Shown here: one piece after another, positions 22,964 to 34,304 of the stretch
Position numbering within the stretch: position 1 is the first letter of the stretch
Layout: the number at the start of each line of letters is the position of its first letter
Assembly: GCA_963989385.1 (NCBI GenBank)
Contig: OZ022508.1
Span: 28,108,166 to 28,172,165, forward strand
Length of the DNA: 64,000 bases
Direction: 5' to 3'
From: Ctena decussata
Taxonomy: Eukaryota; Mollusca; Bivalvia; Lucinida; Lucinidae
Position numbers and translations under genes: made by a program
Notes under the pieces: model-generated
Told to the model about the DNA's origin: nothing
What the model saw: only the letters and a program-made list of their open reading frames with translations
The model's database searches: none

Positions 22964-23102
22964 GTGACCTGTCAGTATGGATTTCCAGAACCGAGCAGGT
23001 GGAAAGACTGGGACAGGGGGTGTGGCCTCTGCTTCAGAGACAAACAGAGACAGGAGAGAGAGGTTGCGTCAGCTGGCCTTGGAAACTATAGATCTAAACA
23101 AG
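22964..23102 (+). CDS. SF3A2: SF3A2 coding exon 1 with 13 bases of 5' UTR
   Basis: CTATTTACAG before 22964 is a plausible acceptor, so a non-coding first exon may lie upstream. The ATG is at 22977-22979, fixed by the conserved MDFQNRAGGKTG start. The exon ends AAC AAG before the donor GTCTGT at 23103 (weak beyond GT), phase 0, residues 1-42. Confidence 0.93.
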
Positions 23103-26100
23103 GTCTGTTTTAGCTTAGAAATCAACTGATGGTAATGTGCACAATCTGTGGTGAATGTAGAATAATCAGTTTCTGGTGCTAGAAGGAATGTATGGAAATG
23201 AAATTGGTCATTTCTTGAAGAATGATGCATATTTTTATCAAACTACACCATGTGGTTAAGAGTTATGAGCAATTTCACTCACTGACTACAGCGGAAGGAC
23301 AAACAGACTGATGGACTTGCACAGCGATTAAAGTGCACACCTGTGGGTAGTGCAATACTGTTTAGACTTTCGTCACCGTTTTGCATGCCGGTGGCTGGAC
23401 AATGTTAAAATACATAAGTATACAAAATTTGAACTATATATGCCACGGGGTTCAAGAGTTATGAGCATTTTCACTACTTGACCGTAAATTTTCAACTTGT
23501 GCTCAGCAAAGCCTCGTCCATCAAAAAAGACGGTTATGCATGCGAGTCGTTAGATAATGTTGACATGTATAAGTATGCAAAATTTTATCAAAATATAGAA
23601 TGTGGTTCAAGAGTTATAAGCCTTTTCGCTAACTGATAACAGACGGACGGACTCACACAGTGATTATAGTGCAAACCTGCGGGTTGTGCAATAAGAAGTT
23701 TTGCATACCAGTGGCTGGGCAATGTTAAATTACATAAGTATACAAAATGTAAGGAAATATACCAAGCGGTCCAAGAGTTATGAGCATTTTCAATAAAAGA
23801 GCTGGACCGGCCAAATTGATGCTCGGTGAAGCCTCGTCACTGTTTTGCATACCAGTGGCTGGGCAATGTTAAATTACATAAGTATACAAAATTTGAAGCA
23901 AATATACCAAGCGGTCCAAGAGTTATGAGCAGTTTCAATAAAAGAGCTCGACCGGCCAAATTAATGCTCAGTGAAGCCTCGTCACTGTTTTGCATACCAG
24001 TGGCTGGGCAATGTTAAATTACATAAGTAGACAAAATTTGAAGCAAATATACCAAGCGATCCAAGAGTTATTTTCAATAAAAGAGCTCGACCGGCCAAAT
24101 TGATGCTCGGTGAAGCCTAGTCACTGTTTTGCATGCCGGTGGCTGGACTATGTTAAAATACATAAGCATACAAAATTTGAACCATATTTACCTGGGTGTT
24201 CAAGAGTTATGAGCATTTTCAGTAGTTGGCCGTAAATTTTCAACTTGTGCTCAGCAAAGCCTCGTCCATCAAATAAGGCTGTTATGCATGCGAGTCATTA
24301 GACAATGTTGACATGTATAAGTATGCAAAATTTTGTCAAAATATCCCATGCGGTTCAAGAGTTATACGCGTTTTCGCTAACTGATAACGGACGGATGGAC
24401 AGACGGACTCACACAGTGGTTATAGTGCAAACCTGCGGGTTGTGCAATATTAAAAAACAAGATTTGATATAGACTGGCATTAGTGTGGTTTAAAAAATAC
24501 AAATTCTTGAGGACAGTTGACCAGATTGGATATTATTCCACTTTCACTCCAATGTAATCGTTAAGAATTACAGTAAACCTTACCCAAAAGCACAGACCTA
24601 AGCTGAGCCATCTCATCTACCGTAGATATAGACTGTGTGTGGTTTCTTTTTGTCAAGTTGTTTGTTTGCTCTCCAAGACTCTCAAAAAGATACAAATTGT
24701 TTTACTCATTTAATAAATGTCATATCTCAGATAAGAGGGGTGACTGAGGATAATTCAAAGATAATGTTTCTGTTACCCCTTCTTACCTGCAGGCTCTGAA
24801 ATGTGATATAAAATTAATGTAAATGCACATATAGTTGACTCTCATTATCTCAAACACTTATATCTCAATATACCCTCATATCAAAGAATATATTTCTGAA
24901 ACATTTCCTTTTCCATTACATTTCAACTCCTGTTAACTCAAACTAATGATATCTCAAAGCAAAATTTCTGGGTTCCGAAAATTAACATTGAAATATTAGA
25001 AGTTTGAGCTGACTTTCACTTGAGATATTAAGAGTTGACAGTACAAGAGTTACACCCTCCATCCAAAAATAACATAGTCTCTCTTTGTACGTTTCAGGAT
25101 CCATATTTTATGAAAAATCACCTTGGTTCCTATGAGTGTAAATTATGTTTGACTCTACACAATAATGAGGTAAGTCACTTGGTGCTTTTGATAAATCATT
25201 GATTTGAGATGAGCTGCCCCAAAGTGAGGCATATTAAAATTCCACAGTCTGTACAGGTGTTAGATTTTCTGTTACAAATCCTGTTAATATTTCTTAGAAA
25301 GGTAAAGCTTGATTTAGAAGGTGTGTCAGATACAAGATTTAGGTTCCAAACCGAAGTTCAAGGCCACATATTGAGGGCAAAGGTCCATTCTAAGGAGATT
25401 TGTTGTCATTTGCCATGCACTAGCATTTTTGCTGCTCCATGAAACATCCAGGAATGTTTACTCTAGGCACACAGCTTCAAAGTGATATCACATCAGTGTC
25501 AAGGTGATGTAGTCATTTCAACATTTCACAGAGGCAGTTCTAGTGAAATCTCACAGCAATTCTAAACAGTTATCATAGTGTGCATACATTTGGTACATAT
25601 AAGTGGCAGACAAACTGAGTCACTTTTATCCAGAGATGAATTTCAGTTCAGAACTGTTTTGGAGGACTTTTGAATTCTGTAGATTGTATCAGTAAACAGC
25701 ATCATAAATTTCTCACTTTTAACTCTGAACTTTGAAGTAATTGAATATGAAACTACTCTTAAACATCTATTGATTCAGATACTGATAGGTCTGTGCAAAT
25801 ATTTCAGATTCAGATCAGACTTAAGCAGCAGTCTGATCAGGGTTTAAAGTATTTGCCATTCCCTCTGCATCTTTTGGACACATTATTGCATTGTAAAACA
25901 AAACTTTTTCGTTTTTAGGACAATTACAGTAACTATTTTGGTTGTCCCAAATTATAGAATTTTTACTGTATATTTAGGAATATTGCCAATGTGCTGATAT
26001 ATACGTGTGTTTGTGTCTAGTAAAATATTCTTTTGTTTTTCTGTAAACCATCATAATTGATATAGAGGATCTTACATGAGTGTTCATTTCATATGAACTT

Positions 26101-29100
26101 TATGAAGCCTTTGGCGAGTTTCATAAATTTCATTTGAAATGACCATGAGTGTAAGATTCTGTTTATCATATGACCCTTTTAAAAGGGATTTTAACGACTT
26201 CAAACTGAACATTATTTCAATCAGAAAATGCATTGTTGACATGGATGTGGTCAATGACGTTATGTGTACCCGCCAAAGTGTTATTACACGTGTGGTCATA
26301 CAATTTTTATGACACGACGTTACCCACTGAATAACAGCGACGCCATATGATAAATAATATTCAGTTACTGTGTACAACTTTGAGAATCCACAGCAACAAA
26401 ATGCTTTTGTTAAGCAAAACAAGAAAATCATTTTGAATTATTTGAAAGATGTTCCTGTTGGATCTCTATCTCACATTACTTGTTATGATCTTGTGTCCTG
26501 TTTCAGGGAAGTTACCTGGCTCATACACAAGGCAAGAAACATCAGGCTAATTTGTAAGTATTACTTAATATTCAGAAGTCCTGAATAAGGTCAGGTTAAA
26601 GTCCTGAATAAGGTCAGGTTTTTAGAATAAATGTAAATATTCTCTTTACACTCTAAAAAACACATTTTGTGACCCCTCACTAGAATGTGATCCCTCACTA
26701 GGATGAGAGATACACATTTGCACTGATTGACAATACATACACACAGGTTTTAATATGTTTGTGAAGTTGATGTCAGCACCTCCCAAACAGTTTGCATAGC
26801 AGAATGGCAATAGTGCAAAAGCATGATGGAATTAAGGAGACCTGACCCCTGAGTGTATGGGCCGGGACATGAGAAAACCAACAAAGTGGTTGTACGCCCA
26901 GCAGAGACTCTGATCAGCCTGGGCATTCACCCAGTCTGATCAGACTCTTCGCTAAGCACTTAAAGAGTAGCTAAGGGTCTAAGCTACCTCCGTGTGGACA
27001 GCAAAGACTCTGATCAGACTGGACCGATGCCCAGGCTGATCTGAGTGCGCTGGGCGCACAACCACTTTGTTGGTTTTCTCGTGTCGCGGTTCATATGTCT
27101 GTTTGTTTATTTTCATCCATTTTGGTTATACTTACGATTTGTGTGTGCTAACATATTTTGCTAAGAAAATTTGAGTAGCCTTCACACTAAAAGCTGTCCT
27201 TCCCGGCAAAAAATAGCAGTGTTTTTCCCATATAACATATTTGAAAAATGCAATATGTTATGTCTGGCTGACTAATGACATGTTCAGTTTTGAAATTGAT
27301 AACCAAGTCCTCTTTATATGATCTCCAAGGCTCACAAAAGATAGAATATACATGAAAATTATAATTGTGATGTACATGTAAAATGAACAGTCATACAAGA
27401 GCCATGATCCAAAAAAAAACACCATCTCTATATATGTGAGAATCCATACCTTATGAAAAACCGTCTTGGTTCCTGTGAGTGTAAATATGATTGACTTTAC
27501 ACTATAATGAAAATTGAAAATAATAAATAATCACAATGCACAGATGTTTACTTTTCTTACAGAGCGAGGAGAGCAGCCAAGGAAGCTAAAGAAGCTCCTG
27601 CCCAGCCAGCTCCAGAAAAACCCAGAGTAGATATCAAAAAGTTTGTCAAGATTGGTAGACCTGGTTATAAAGGTAAGGAAGGAGAAATATTGGAAAACTT
27701 GCAAAAGTCTTGATAAGGGTGTATTTTTGGGATACTTTTGAGATGATTTATGTTCATATGCCATAAGATGTTGTGAGCCTGCATTACACCAATTCTCATA
27801 AGGGGTCATGACTTGTACATTTTTTGAGTAATAAGAAAAGTATATCAGAATTATCCTCTACAATCCACCTTATCCAGACATTTTCAGTTAAAATTCCTTA
27901 GATATGAAGTAAAACAAATGTGCATGAAGAGGGAGTTGGGTTTGGGCAGTCCTTCATAGATTTGATAAAATTTCTACTTTGTTCTTTGCAAAATTTTATT
28001 CTATAAGTGCGAAGCATTTTTTGACTAATTTTATAAGAATAGAACTTCACTGCTATATGCATATTTCCAAAAGACTTTTGTGTAATCAGATGTTATTAGA
28101 ATGCAGGAGTTTATTTTTTATGCAGTGCAAGCTACACCCACACAATGACTGTCAAGGCAGTGTCACAGACTTACAAATTGACTGTGATAGGCAAGGACCT
28201 GTTGAAGCAAGTTATGCTATCTGGTGACAGCTCTTCATGGGTGATCTTCCTATCCTTTTCATGATCATGGTTTGAAAAATAGCATTGTTAACATGCTATG
28301 ACAGAATATCATGTGACTGTGCAACAGTCTAAATTACTGCTTGGTGTATCATATTTCTTCAGTAATAAGATGGGGATTGCTGCCCTTAACCCGATTGCAC
28401 TCAGAACGGCCAAAACTCTATGGAGTTTTGGCCGTTCCGCGTGCAATAGGGTTAAAAAAACAATCCCAAAGATCTGGATCCATCTTGTAAGAAGGATTTA
28501 GACCTTTGGGTTTGTTTTGGAAAAAAAAAAAAGAAAAAAAAAAGCCAAAACATTTTATTGCTGGCTACGCAATGCTTTTTACATATATGCAGTAATTTTG
28601 AAAGGATAAACTCGCATCTTAAAACTAAATAATTATGGTAATGGTTCCGCCAGAAGTTGAGTCAGCATTGGCATTGAACAGTCAAAATTATGTGACTGGG
28701 CAACTATCAAAAATGTTACAGGCTGATGTCTAGTGATCACACGACTTTCTCAAGACCTGGCAAATTTTGATGCCAGAAAAAGCATGTATGATCCTTAAAA
28801 TTACAATCTATTTAGCCGATTGGATAAAAGTATTGTCTTCCATTTTCAGTGACCAAACAGCGTGATCCAGAGTCCATGCAACAGAGTTTACTTTTTCAGG
28901 TAAAACAATAAATAGAGGATCTTACATGAGTGCTCATGTATTGTTGAATTTATTAAACGAGTTGGGGAAAAAGATAAGATGCGAGGCTTTGCCGAGCATC
29001 TTATCGGTTTTCCCCAACGAGTTTAATAAATTCAATAATACAGGAGCACGAATGCAAGATTCTGTTTATCATATGACACTAAAATCGCATTTTATTAGCT

Positions 29101-32100
29101 AATTTTTGCACTAAAACGTCACGATTTCGCCATTAGAAAACGCGACGTTTTATGGACGTCAACGCATAACGTTACAACGTGATTTGCATATTTAATCCAC
29201 TAGTGGATTATCGTTTTTAATGCATGGCTTTATTACACTCTCAGATGCGACGTCATATGATAAATTTCAATATGCAAAATCTGTGCTTAACATCTGCTAG
29301 TAGTGCACACTCAGACTAATGAGTGGTCCCATTTAGCCTGTGTTTTACATTCATAGATTCCTCAGAGACCATACCTGTTGTATGTAATCAGCAAAGGCAG
29401 TGACGGAACAATGGACATGCAGACTGGTCTGAGCCCATGCTGTTTGTATATGTATTAAGCACTCTTTTATGCATGTTGTGACTCTGGTTATAAATGATCT
29501 TTCAGAGTAGTGAAAATACCCATTTTTGTCACACCTGCTTTAACAAGGTGCAATATAGGTGTTTACTTTTCCAACTACTTGCCATCCGTCATTCCAGTAT
29601 GTCCATCCATTGGTCCACAATTACATGGACCTTAGAGTTTAAGTCCATTTTGAACTATAATACCTTCAGTCATCAAACCCGGTATAAGCTTCTTCTTAGA
29701 ATGGTTTCTTCTTAGAATGGTCTCAAGGGATGCTGCCCTTATTTTTGCCTTTACCTATATTTTATGCTCTGCTGACCTGGTAAAATGTTATGTCCAAAAT
29801 TACGATGACTTTTCGTTTAAGTCCATTTTTCTGAAAATATGATACCTACAATCATCAAACCTGGTATAAAGTGTCTTCTAAGAATGGTCCCAAGAGATGT
29901 TAGATGTAATTCTACCCTTGACCTAAATTTTAAGAGCTCTCTGCTGATTTTGTAAAATTTTACATCCTAAATTACACTGACCCTAGTGTTTAAGTCCACT
30001 TCTCTAAAAATGTGATACCTACAGTCATCAAATCTGGCATAAAGTTTCTACTGAAGATGGTTTCAAGGGATGTTGCACTTATTTCTACCCTTGATCTATA
30101 TATATCACCCTCAATATCTATAAAAAAAATTTCACCTATAAATTATCTATTTGTTGGAGATCTGTTGAAAAGATACAAAATCACATGTTCTCTGAACAGA
30201 CTCTAAAAAATGTTTTCTTTACAGATTGACTACCCTGAGATTGTTGAAGGCATCACACCACGTCACAGATTCATGGCAGCATATGAACAGAAGATGGAGC
30301 CACCAGACAGAAAATGGCAGTACCTTCTGTTTGCTGCAGAACCTTACGAGACAATAGCTTTTAAAGTACCGAGTCGAGAAGTGGACAAAGATCCCAAGAA
30401 ACTGTGGAGTCATTGGAATAAGGAAACCAAACAGGTTGGTAGGGATTATTGATATGATTCTCGGGGTTTTCCCAGACACAAGATAGAGGGCTCAGACTCC
30501 CTAAATGATGTATTGGCCTCCCAGGAAAAATATTTACGCATCCACTGGGACTCTCAAAAAAAAAAATCCAAGCACCAATTTAAAGTGATGAATTCTGATA
30601 AAATTATATTATTCTTGGCACAATACAATGAAATGATTTTCAAATTTATAAAATTCTGACATGTGGTTGAACATTTCAAAAAAAAAAAATTCAGAGCACA
30701 GGACTCTTTACTTTTGGCATTGGACCCTTAAAAATTGGTGTTTGGGTCCCAAAACCTCCTTTAATACAAGGCCCAGAGAAACCCTTGTGACTCAGATATT
30801 GGAATAACAGAGTTTGGCGAACAGTGTAGACCCTGGGTCTGTACTGTTTGCAGAAGTGTCAACCCTTTTTTAAAAGCCACCTTTATTAAGCAAAAAGCTG
30901 CCATAAGAGGCCAAAATCTTTAATCCCACAGAAGACTTCAGAGTATGTACTGACCGGTTTTAAGGAGGTACCTGTCTTAAGCAGTTTATTTTGTGCCTAT
31001 GAGTGCTTGCTGAAGACAGTTTGACATTGTTGAATTATGAACACAACTTTAAGGTTCAGGGAAAAATTGCAATTGGTTTAGGTGTCCTAATATGTTGGAT
31101 TACCTTTTTAATGGAGAGATATGTGGTTGTCACACTTTATAGCACATGATGTAGCAGGATGCAATATAGAAGTGAAGTTTTCTGTGCGGCTGTCTATCAG
31201 TGATTCTGTCTATCTGTCCACACTTCACCTTGTACCTACAGAGCTCTAGATAAGAGGGAGTATTTGATGATAATAAGGGATAATTTTTGTTAATTTTGCA
31301 TAAAAACATATGTTGTGATCCCTCATCTGAACCGCCTCGATGAGACGCTTCAGATGAGGGGTCACAACATATGGTTTCAACAAGAAATAAGAAAAATTAT
31401 CCTTAATTATCATCAGCTATTCCCTCTTACATATATCTAGAGCTCTTGTTAAATCTACCTCAGTCAGTCCTGGATCAGTCGACCAGTTTTTGCCAGACTT
31501 GAATGGCTTCATTGGCTTAAGCCTAAGAGATGATAAAGTTTTGATGACCTTGACCCTATTTTCAAGGACACAAGAGGACCGCTTGCAGAATCTATTTTTG
31601 ACAGAGTTTTACCAAATTTTTTAGATTGTGTATTAAATTAGACTGAGTTGCATTGTTGATTTCAGAGTCAGAATTCTAACATACCAAGTTTTTAAGACAG
31701 TGTGAGGAATATTCTGTAATTCTTTCCAGACTCTTATATCTTTTCAAGGCAGGTGGGTCAAAGCATTCCATGAATTTTTGTCAGTAAACATTTAGGCAAG
31801 GTTTGTTGGTTATCTACAAAAAGGTTGTTCTCAAATTTCTTGAGGAACAACATATTCAAACATGTCATTATTAGATAGCTTTGTTTTATTTTCAGTTTTT
31901 CCTACAGTTTGCATTCAAAGTGGATCCCAAGATTCCAGCACCACCACCTCCACAGATGAAGAAAGAAGGACCCCCACCTACAGGGCCACCACCACAGAGA
32001 CCTCCAGGGGAAGGCAATGGTCCACCAGGCCCTCCAGGAGTGGGTCCAGGGCTTCCTCCACCAAACATGCCTCCTCCACCCAGGATGCCCCCACCCCCTC

Positions 32101-32354
32101 CAAGAATGCCCCCTCCTCCTCCTATTCCCCCAATGATGGGAGGGATGATGCCTCCAGGGGGCCCTATGCAAGGTCCTCCCCGACCTCCCCCTATGGCCCC
32201 TCCCCCGATGCCACCCATTCATCCAGGTGTTCCTCGAATGGGAGCCCCACCTCCACCCCCTGTTCCCCCACCCCCTCCATCATCCCAGTCAGGCAATGTG
32301 GGTAATATGGGACCAGTTGCCCCACCCCCTCCCCCTCCACCATCATCATCATAA
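22977..32354 (+). CDS. SF3A2: SF3A2, splicing factor 3A subunit 2 (seven coding exons)
   Basis: SF3A2 (SF3a66/SAP62) is a nuclear subunit of the U2 snRNP SF3a complex, needed for branch-site recognition. The exons are 22977-23102, 25098-25169, 26507-26553, 27563-27672, 28850-28899, 30225-30434 and 31896-32354. All introns are GT..AG, and the joined frame is 357 codons plus TAA. The N-terminus MDFQNRAGGKTGTGG, the matrin-type C2H2 zinc finger (C56, C59, H72, H78), the KKFVKIGRPGYKVTKQRD block, the IDYPEI...PRHRFMAAYEQ core and the W-x-H-W-N-K-E-T-K-Q end of the globular part are near-identical to animal SF3A2. The tail (about residues 213-357) is P/G/M-rich, as in the family, but without the vertebrate VHPPAPG heptad array, so the protein is about 100 residues shorter than human. 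Introns hold foldback elements and satellites. Confidence 0.97.
23385..24450. repeat. Two-level satellite in SF3A2 intron 1
   Basis: A unit of 135-148 bp with GGCTGGGCAATGTTAAATTA, ACATAAGTATACAAAATTTG and CAAGAGTTATGAGCATTTTC repeats at 23713, 23855, 24003 and 24138. A longer block that ends in GACTCACACAGTG and CCTGCGGGTTGTGCAATA appears at 23505-23692 and again at 24252-24450, an offset of about 745 bp. Variation between units is small in the middle of the array. Confidence 0.85.
25098..25169 (+). CDS. SF3A2: SF3A2 coding exon 2
   Basis: TTTCAG acceptor, GTAAGT donor, phase 0 on both sides, residues 43-66 (DPYFMKNHLGSYECKLCLTL plus HNNE). It carries the two zinc-finger cysteines. Confidence 0.96.
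25800..25985 (-). repeat. PalC foldback element, inverted copy
   Basis: Contains GATCAGACTT/GCAGTCTGATC and, downstream, TGCATCTTTTGGACACATTA, the reverse complement of the flank of the copies at 45905 and 63743. It lies in SF3A2 intron 2. Confidence 0.65.
26062..26353. repeat. PalH foldback element, copy 1
   Basis: GAGGATCTTACATGAGTG and, inverted, CATGAGTGTAAGATTC bracket a hairpin with arms TTCATTTCATATGAA / TTTCATTTGAAATGA. The element continues through TGTTTATCATATGAC and ends near CGCCATATGATAAAT. Confidence 0.7.
26507..26553 (+). CDS. SF3A2: SF3A2 coding exon 3
   Basis: A short 47-nt exon between TTTCAG and GTAAGT encoding GSYLAHTQGKKHQAN plus two bases of Leu82. It supplies the zinc-finger histidines. 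Confidence 0.96.
26858..27093. mobile_element. PalA foldback element, copy 2
   Basis: In SF3A2 intron 3. The ends TGGGCCGGGACATGAG / GTGTCGCGGTTCA are slightly diverged; the inner TCAGCCTGGGCATTC and its inverted partner are clear. Confidence 0.85.
27563..27672 (+). CDS. SF3A2: SF3A2 coding exon 4
   Basis: Follows CTTTTCTTACAG. It encodes ARRAAKEAKEAPAQPAPEKP and then KKFVKIGRPGYK, and ends with one base of Val119 before GTAAGG. Confidence 0.96.
28386..28454. repeat. PalE palindrome, intact form
   Basis: TTAACCCGATTGCACTCAG and its inverted partner bracket GGCCAAAACTCTATGGAGTT...; arms of about 33 bp with almost no loop. In SF3A2 intron 4. Confidence 0.9.
28456..28520. repeat. PalG foldback, copy 1
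   Basis: AACAATCCCAAAGATCTGGA inverted against TTTGGGTTTGTTTT around an AAGAAGG centre. It directly abuts the PalE palindrome. Confidence 0.6.
28850..28899 (+). CDS. SF3A2: SF3A2 coding exon 5
   Basis: Between CATTTTCAG and GTAAAA; encodes (V)TKQRDPESMQQSLLFQ, residues 119-135. Ends in phase 0. Confidence 0.96.
28914..29265. repeat. PalH foldback element, copy 2
   Basis: Same outer flanks as the 26062 copy (GGATCTTACATGAGTG, GATTCTGTTTATCATATGAC, CGTCATATGATAAAT), but a different and longer hairpin: GAATTTATTAAACGAGTTGG ... AAGATAAGATGC against GCATCTTATC ... CCAACGAGTTTAATAAATTC. In SF3A2 intron 5. Confidence 0.75.
29560..30110. repeat. Tandem repeat, period about 175 bp, SF3A2 intron 5
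   Basis: TTTAAGTCCAT and GATACCTACAATCATCAAAC recur near 29638, 29817 and 29991, with AGAATGGTC and CTACCCTTGA between. Three diverged units. Confidence 0.75.
30225..30434 (+). CDS. SF3A2: SF3A2 coding exon 6
   Basis: 210 nt between TTCTTTACAG and GTTGGT, phase 0. Residues 136-205 form the conserved core IDYPEIVEGITPRHRFMAAY ... PSREVDKDPKKLWSHWNKET. Confidence 0.97.
31240..31446. repeat. PalD foldback element, copy 1
   Basis: Near-perfect inverted repeat of about 207 bp. The ends are AGAGCTCTAGATAAGAGGGA and its reverse complement; the tip is ATCCCTCATCTGAACC / CTTCAGATGAGGGGT. In SF3A2 intron 6. Confidence 0.85.
31896..32354 (+). CDS. SF3A2: SF3A2 coding exon 7 (proline-rich tail)
   Basis: Starts FFLQFAFKVDPKIPAP after TTTTATTTTCAG and ends at TAA 32352-32354. 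152 residues dominated by P, G and M, including a stretch of PPPPRMPP type iterations and a final VAPPPPPPPSSS. The GC content is far above its surroundings because of CCN codons. Confidence 0.95.
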   Translation, partial: FFLQFAFKVDPKIPAPPPPQMKKEGPPPTGPPPQRPPGEGNGPPGPPGVGPGLPPPNMPPPPRMPPPPPRMPPPPPIPPMMGGMMPPGGPMQGPPRPPPMAPPPMPPIHPGVPRMGAPPPPPVPPPPPSSQSGNVGNMGPVAPPPPPPPSSS

Positions 32355-32860
32355 AAGCTACAGCTCAGAATGTTTCAGCAAAAAATATGCTTTTGACTTA
32401 TTTCTCCATTTAGAATTGTCTTGCTACCATATGATGCAGGATCCTAGCAACTACAAGTTGTGGTCTCAAGATTAGAACTGTTTCTGTGAGGCAGTTCTAA
32501 TGAGAGACTACAACGTATCTTTTTATGGCAAGTAAACAGAAACTCTCAGACTAATCATTAACCCAGCTTATTTTTTTTAAGGTTTGCGTCCCAAAATTTT
32601 AACTAATCTGCAGCCTTCCTAATTTTTCATTTTGTCTCATTGAGGTCAAGTTATAAGGTGTAAATCTAGGTTTTGAAGTTTAAATTGACATACAAAATTC
32701 TTAAAACCAAATATACTCAGCGTCAATGAAAACGCACCAGTTTAGAAGTTATGGCATATTCTGTTGATTTAATATTTGGTGTATGCAGCAGAAAATTCAA
32801 GAAAATTTTATATTCTGGCATTGAGATAAGATGTATACCAATAAACATTTTCACCAGTCA
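32355..32860 (+). other. SF3A2: Probable SF3A2 3' UTR
   Basis: Non-coding sequence after the stop; AATAAA at 32840-32845 is the first good polyadenylation signal. Later AATAAA-like words (about 33416) are alternatives. The real end cannot be fixed from sequence. Confidence 0.45.
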
Positions 32861-33689
32861 CGCTCTTGAAAACTGTTGACATTAAACCACACAAATTCAT
32901 ATTCCGCAATCTGCCAGAAACTTGATCGCCAGTATATCGTTCTTTGAAAATATCTGTGGACATACAACTAGTTATACGCTATCTAAAAATGACTTAATTA
33001 GGCAAATAAGGTGGCATTATACGTGTAACGTCATACTCAGGCTGTATTTATGGTTGATGTGTGTCTCGCAAAATGTCTGAAATCCATTTTCTACAACCAA
33101 TCTCAACATTTTGGTCGCAAAAGGTAACGTTTTTACCTTCAGTTCCTTTCATATGTACGTTGTTAAATGAACCTGACAGTTAAGTGACGTTTGACTCTAA
33201 TTCAGTTTATTGCATGGGGCTTTCCAAATTTCTTTTCTATGGTGATTTGTAAGGCTATCTATTCTCTAGCAAATGCCACCAACAAAGATTCCTTACAATA
33301 TGAATTTTATACTGGTTTGCCAGGTTTCTTGATTTCAGAGCTTACGTAACATCACATGCTCAGAGCATATATTTTTGCTGAATTTTGTCATTGGCATATT
33401 AACATAGCACAAAATAATAAATATATGATGTGGAAATAGTATTTTCATAAATTTCAAGAATATACATGACATAATAAGACTGGTGAGTTTTCATTGACGC
33501 TGATTGAGTAAACTGCTGCATTGACTTTGCAGATACATACGCTACTTCAGATATAAAAAAGGATTAAAGTTTACACTCCTGTGAACTGTCATACATTTTC
33601 ATTATTTCAAAAGTCCTTTTCAGAAACGGGTGAGTTGTGATAATAATTCTGTCTCAGAGATCATTTCTGTACACTGCTCCTCAAGAATT

Positions 33690-33785
33690 TGTTGCGGTCC
33701 CTCATTAGAACCACATTTGCAAGCCAGTTCTTATGAGGGGCTGCAGCATGTTCCACTTGAGGATCAGAAAAATTATCCTGCAGGT
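33690..33785. repeat. PalD-type hairpin tip, partial copy
   Basis: GTCCCTCATTAGAACC and GTTCTTATGAGGGGC bracket CACATTTGCAAGCCA. It is a partial copy with the tip sequence of the 50750 variant. Confidence 0.6.
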
Positions 33786-33846
33786 ATGGTAAATGTTCTA
33801 AACTTCATACACCTCAGAAAGAGCATCGAAATTGTTACCCTAATGT

Positions 33847-33930
33847 GCTTAAGTATTGGGACACCTTAAATAATTAATTTTCCATTTGTCCCAAATGGAA
33901 AATTCATTATTTTTAGGTGTCCCAATATAT
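33847..33930. repeat. PalF palindrome, copy 1
   Basis: CTTAAGTATTGGGACACC and, inverted, GGTGTCCCAATA bracket TTAATTTTCCATTTG/CAAATGGAAAATT. Hairpin of about 80 bp. Confidence 0.85.
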
Positions 33931-34060
33931 ATATTCACATTCAGTATTTCAGATATTGTATCCTAAAGCAGTTGGTAAAATTGCAAAGAGTTTAGACAAA
34001 GATCAGACTGCTCACTCAGGGTCTACTCTGTTTGCTTAGATATTTTTAATGAGGGAGATT

Positions 34061-34304
34061 TGAGCCACAACACAACAACACCAACATAGTAGTATGTGTG
34101 CAATGCAGACTCAGATCAGCCTGGGCATCCAGCCCGTCTGATCAGAGTGTTGCCTCTCTGCATGGAGCTAGCTTACATGTAGACCCTTGGCTACCGTTTG
34201 ATTGTTAAGCAAAGACTCTTGTCAGACTGGGCAGATGCGCAGGTTGATCTGAGTGTGCACTGGGGGTACATACCACTTTGTTGGTTTTCTCTTGCTGTGG
34301 CTCA
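34061..34304. mobile_element. PalA foldback element, copy 3
   Basis: TGAGCCACAACACAACAACA ... TTGCTGTGGCTCA; internal CAGCCTGGGCATCCAGCCC block present. More diverged than most copies. Confidence 0.8.

Noticed and set aside
31862..32305. Other open frames over the SF3A2 tail, including Gly-rich frames on the minus strand
   Set aside because: They are frame shadows of the proline codons in exon 7; the exon 7 frame is fixed by splicing and conservation.
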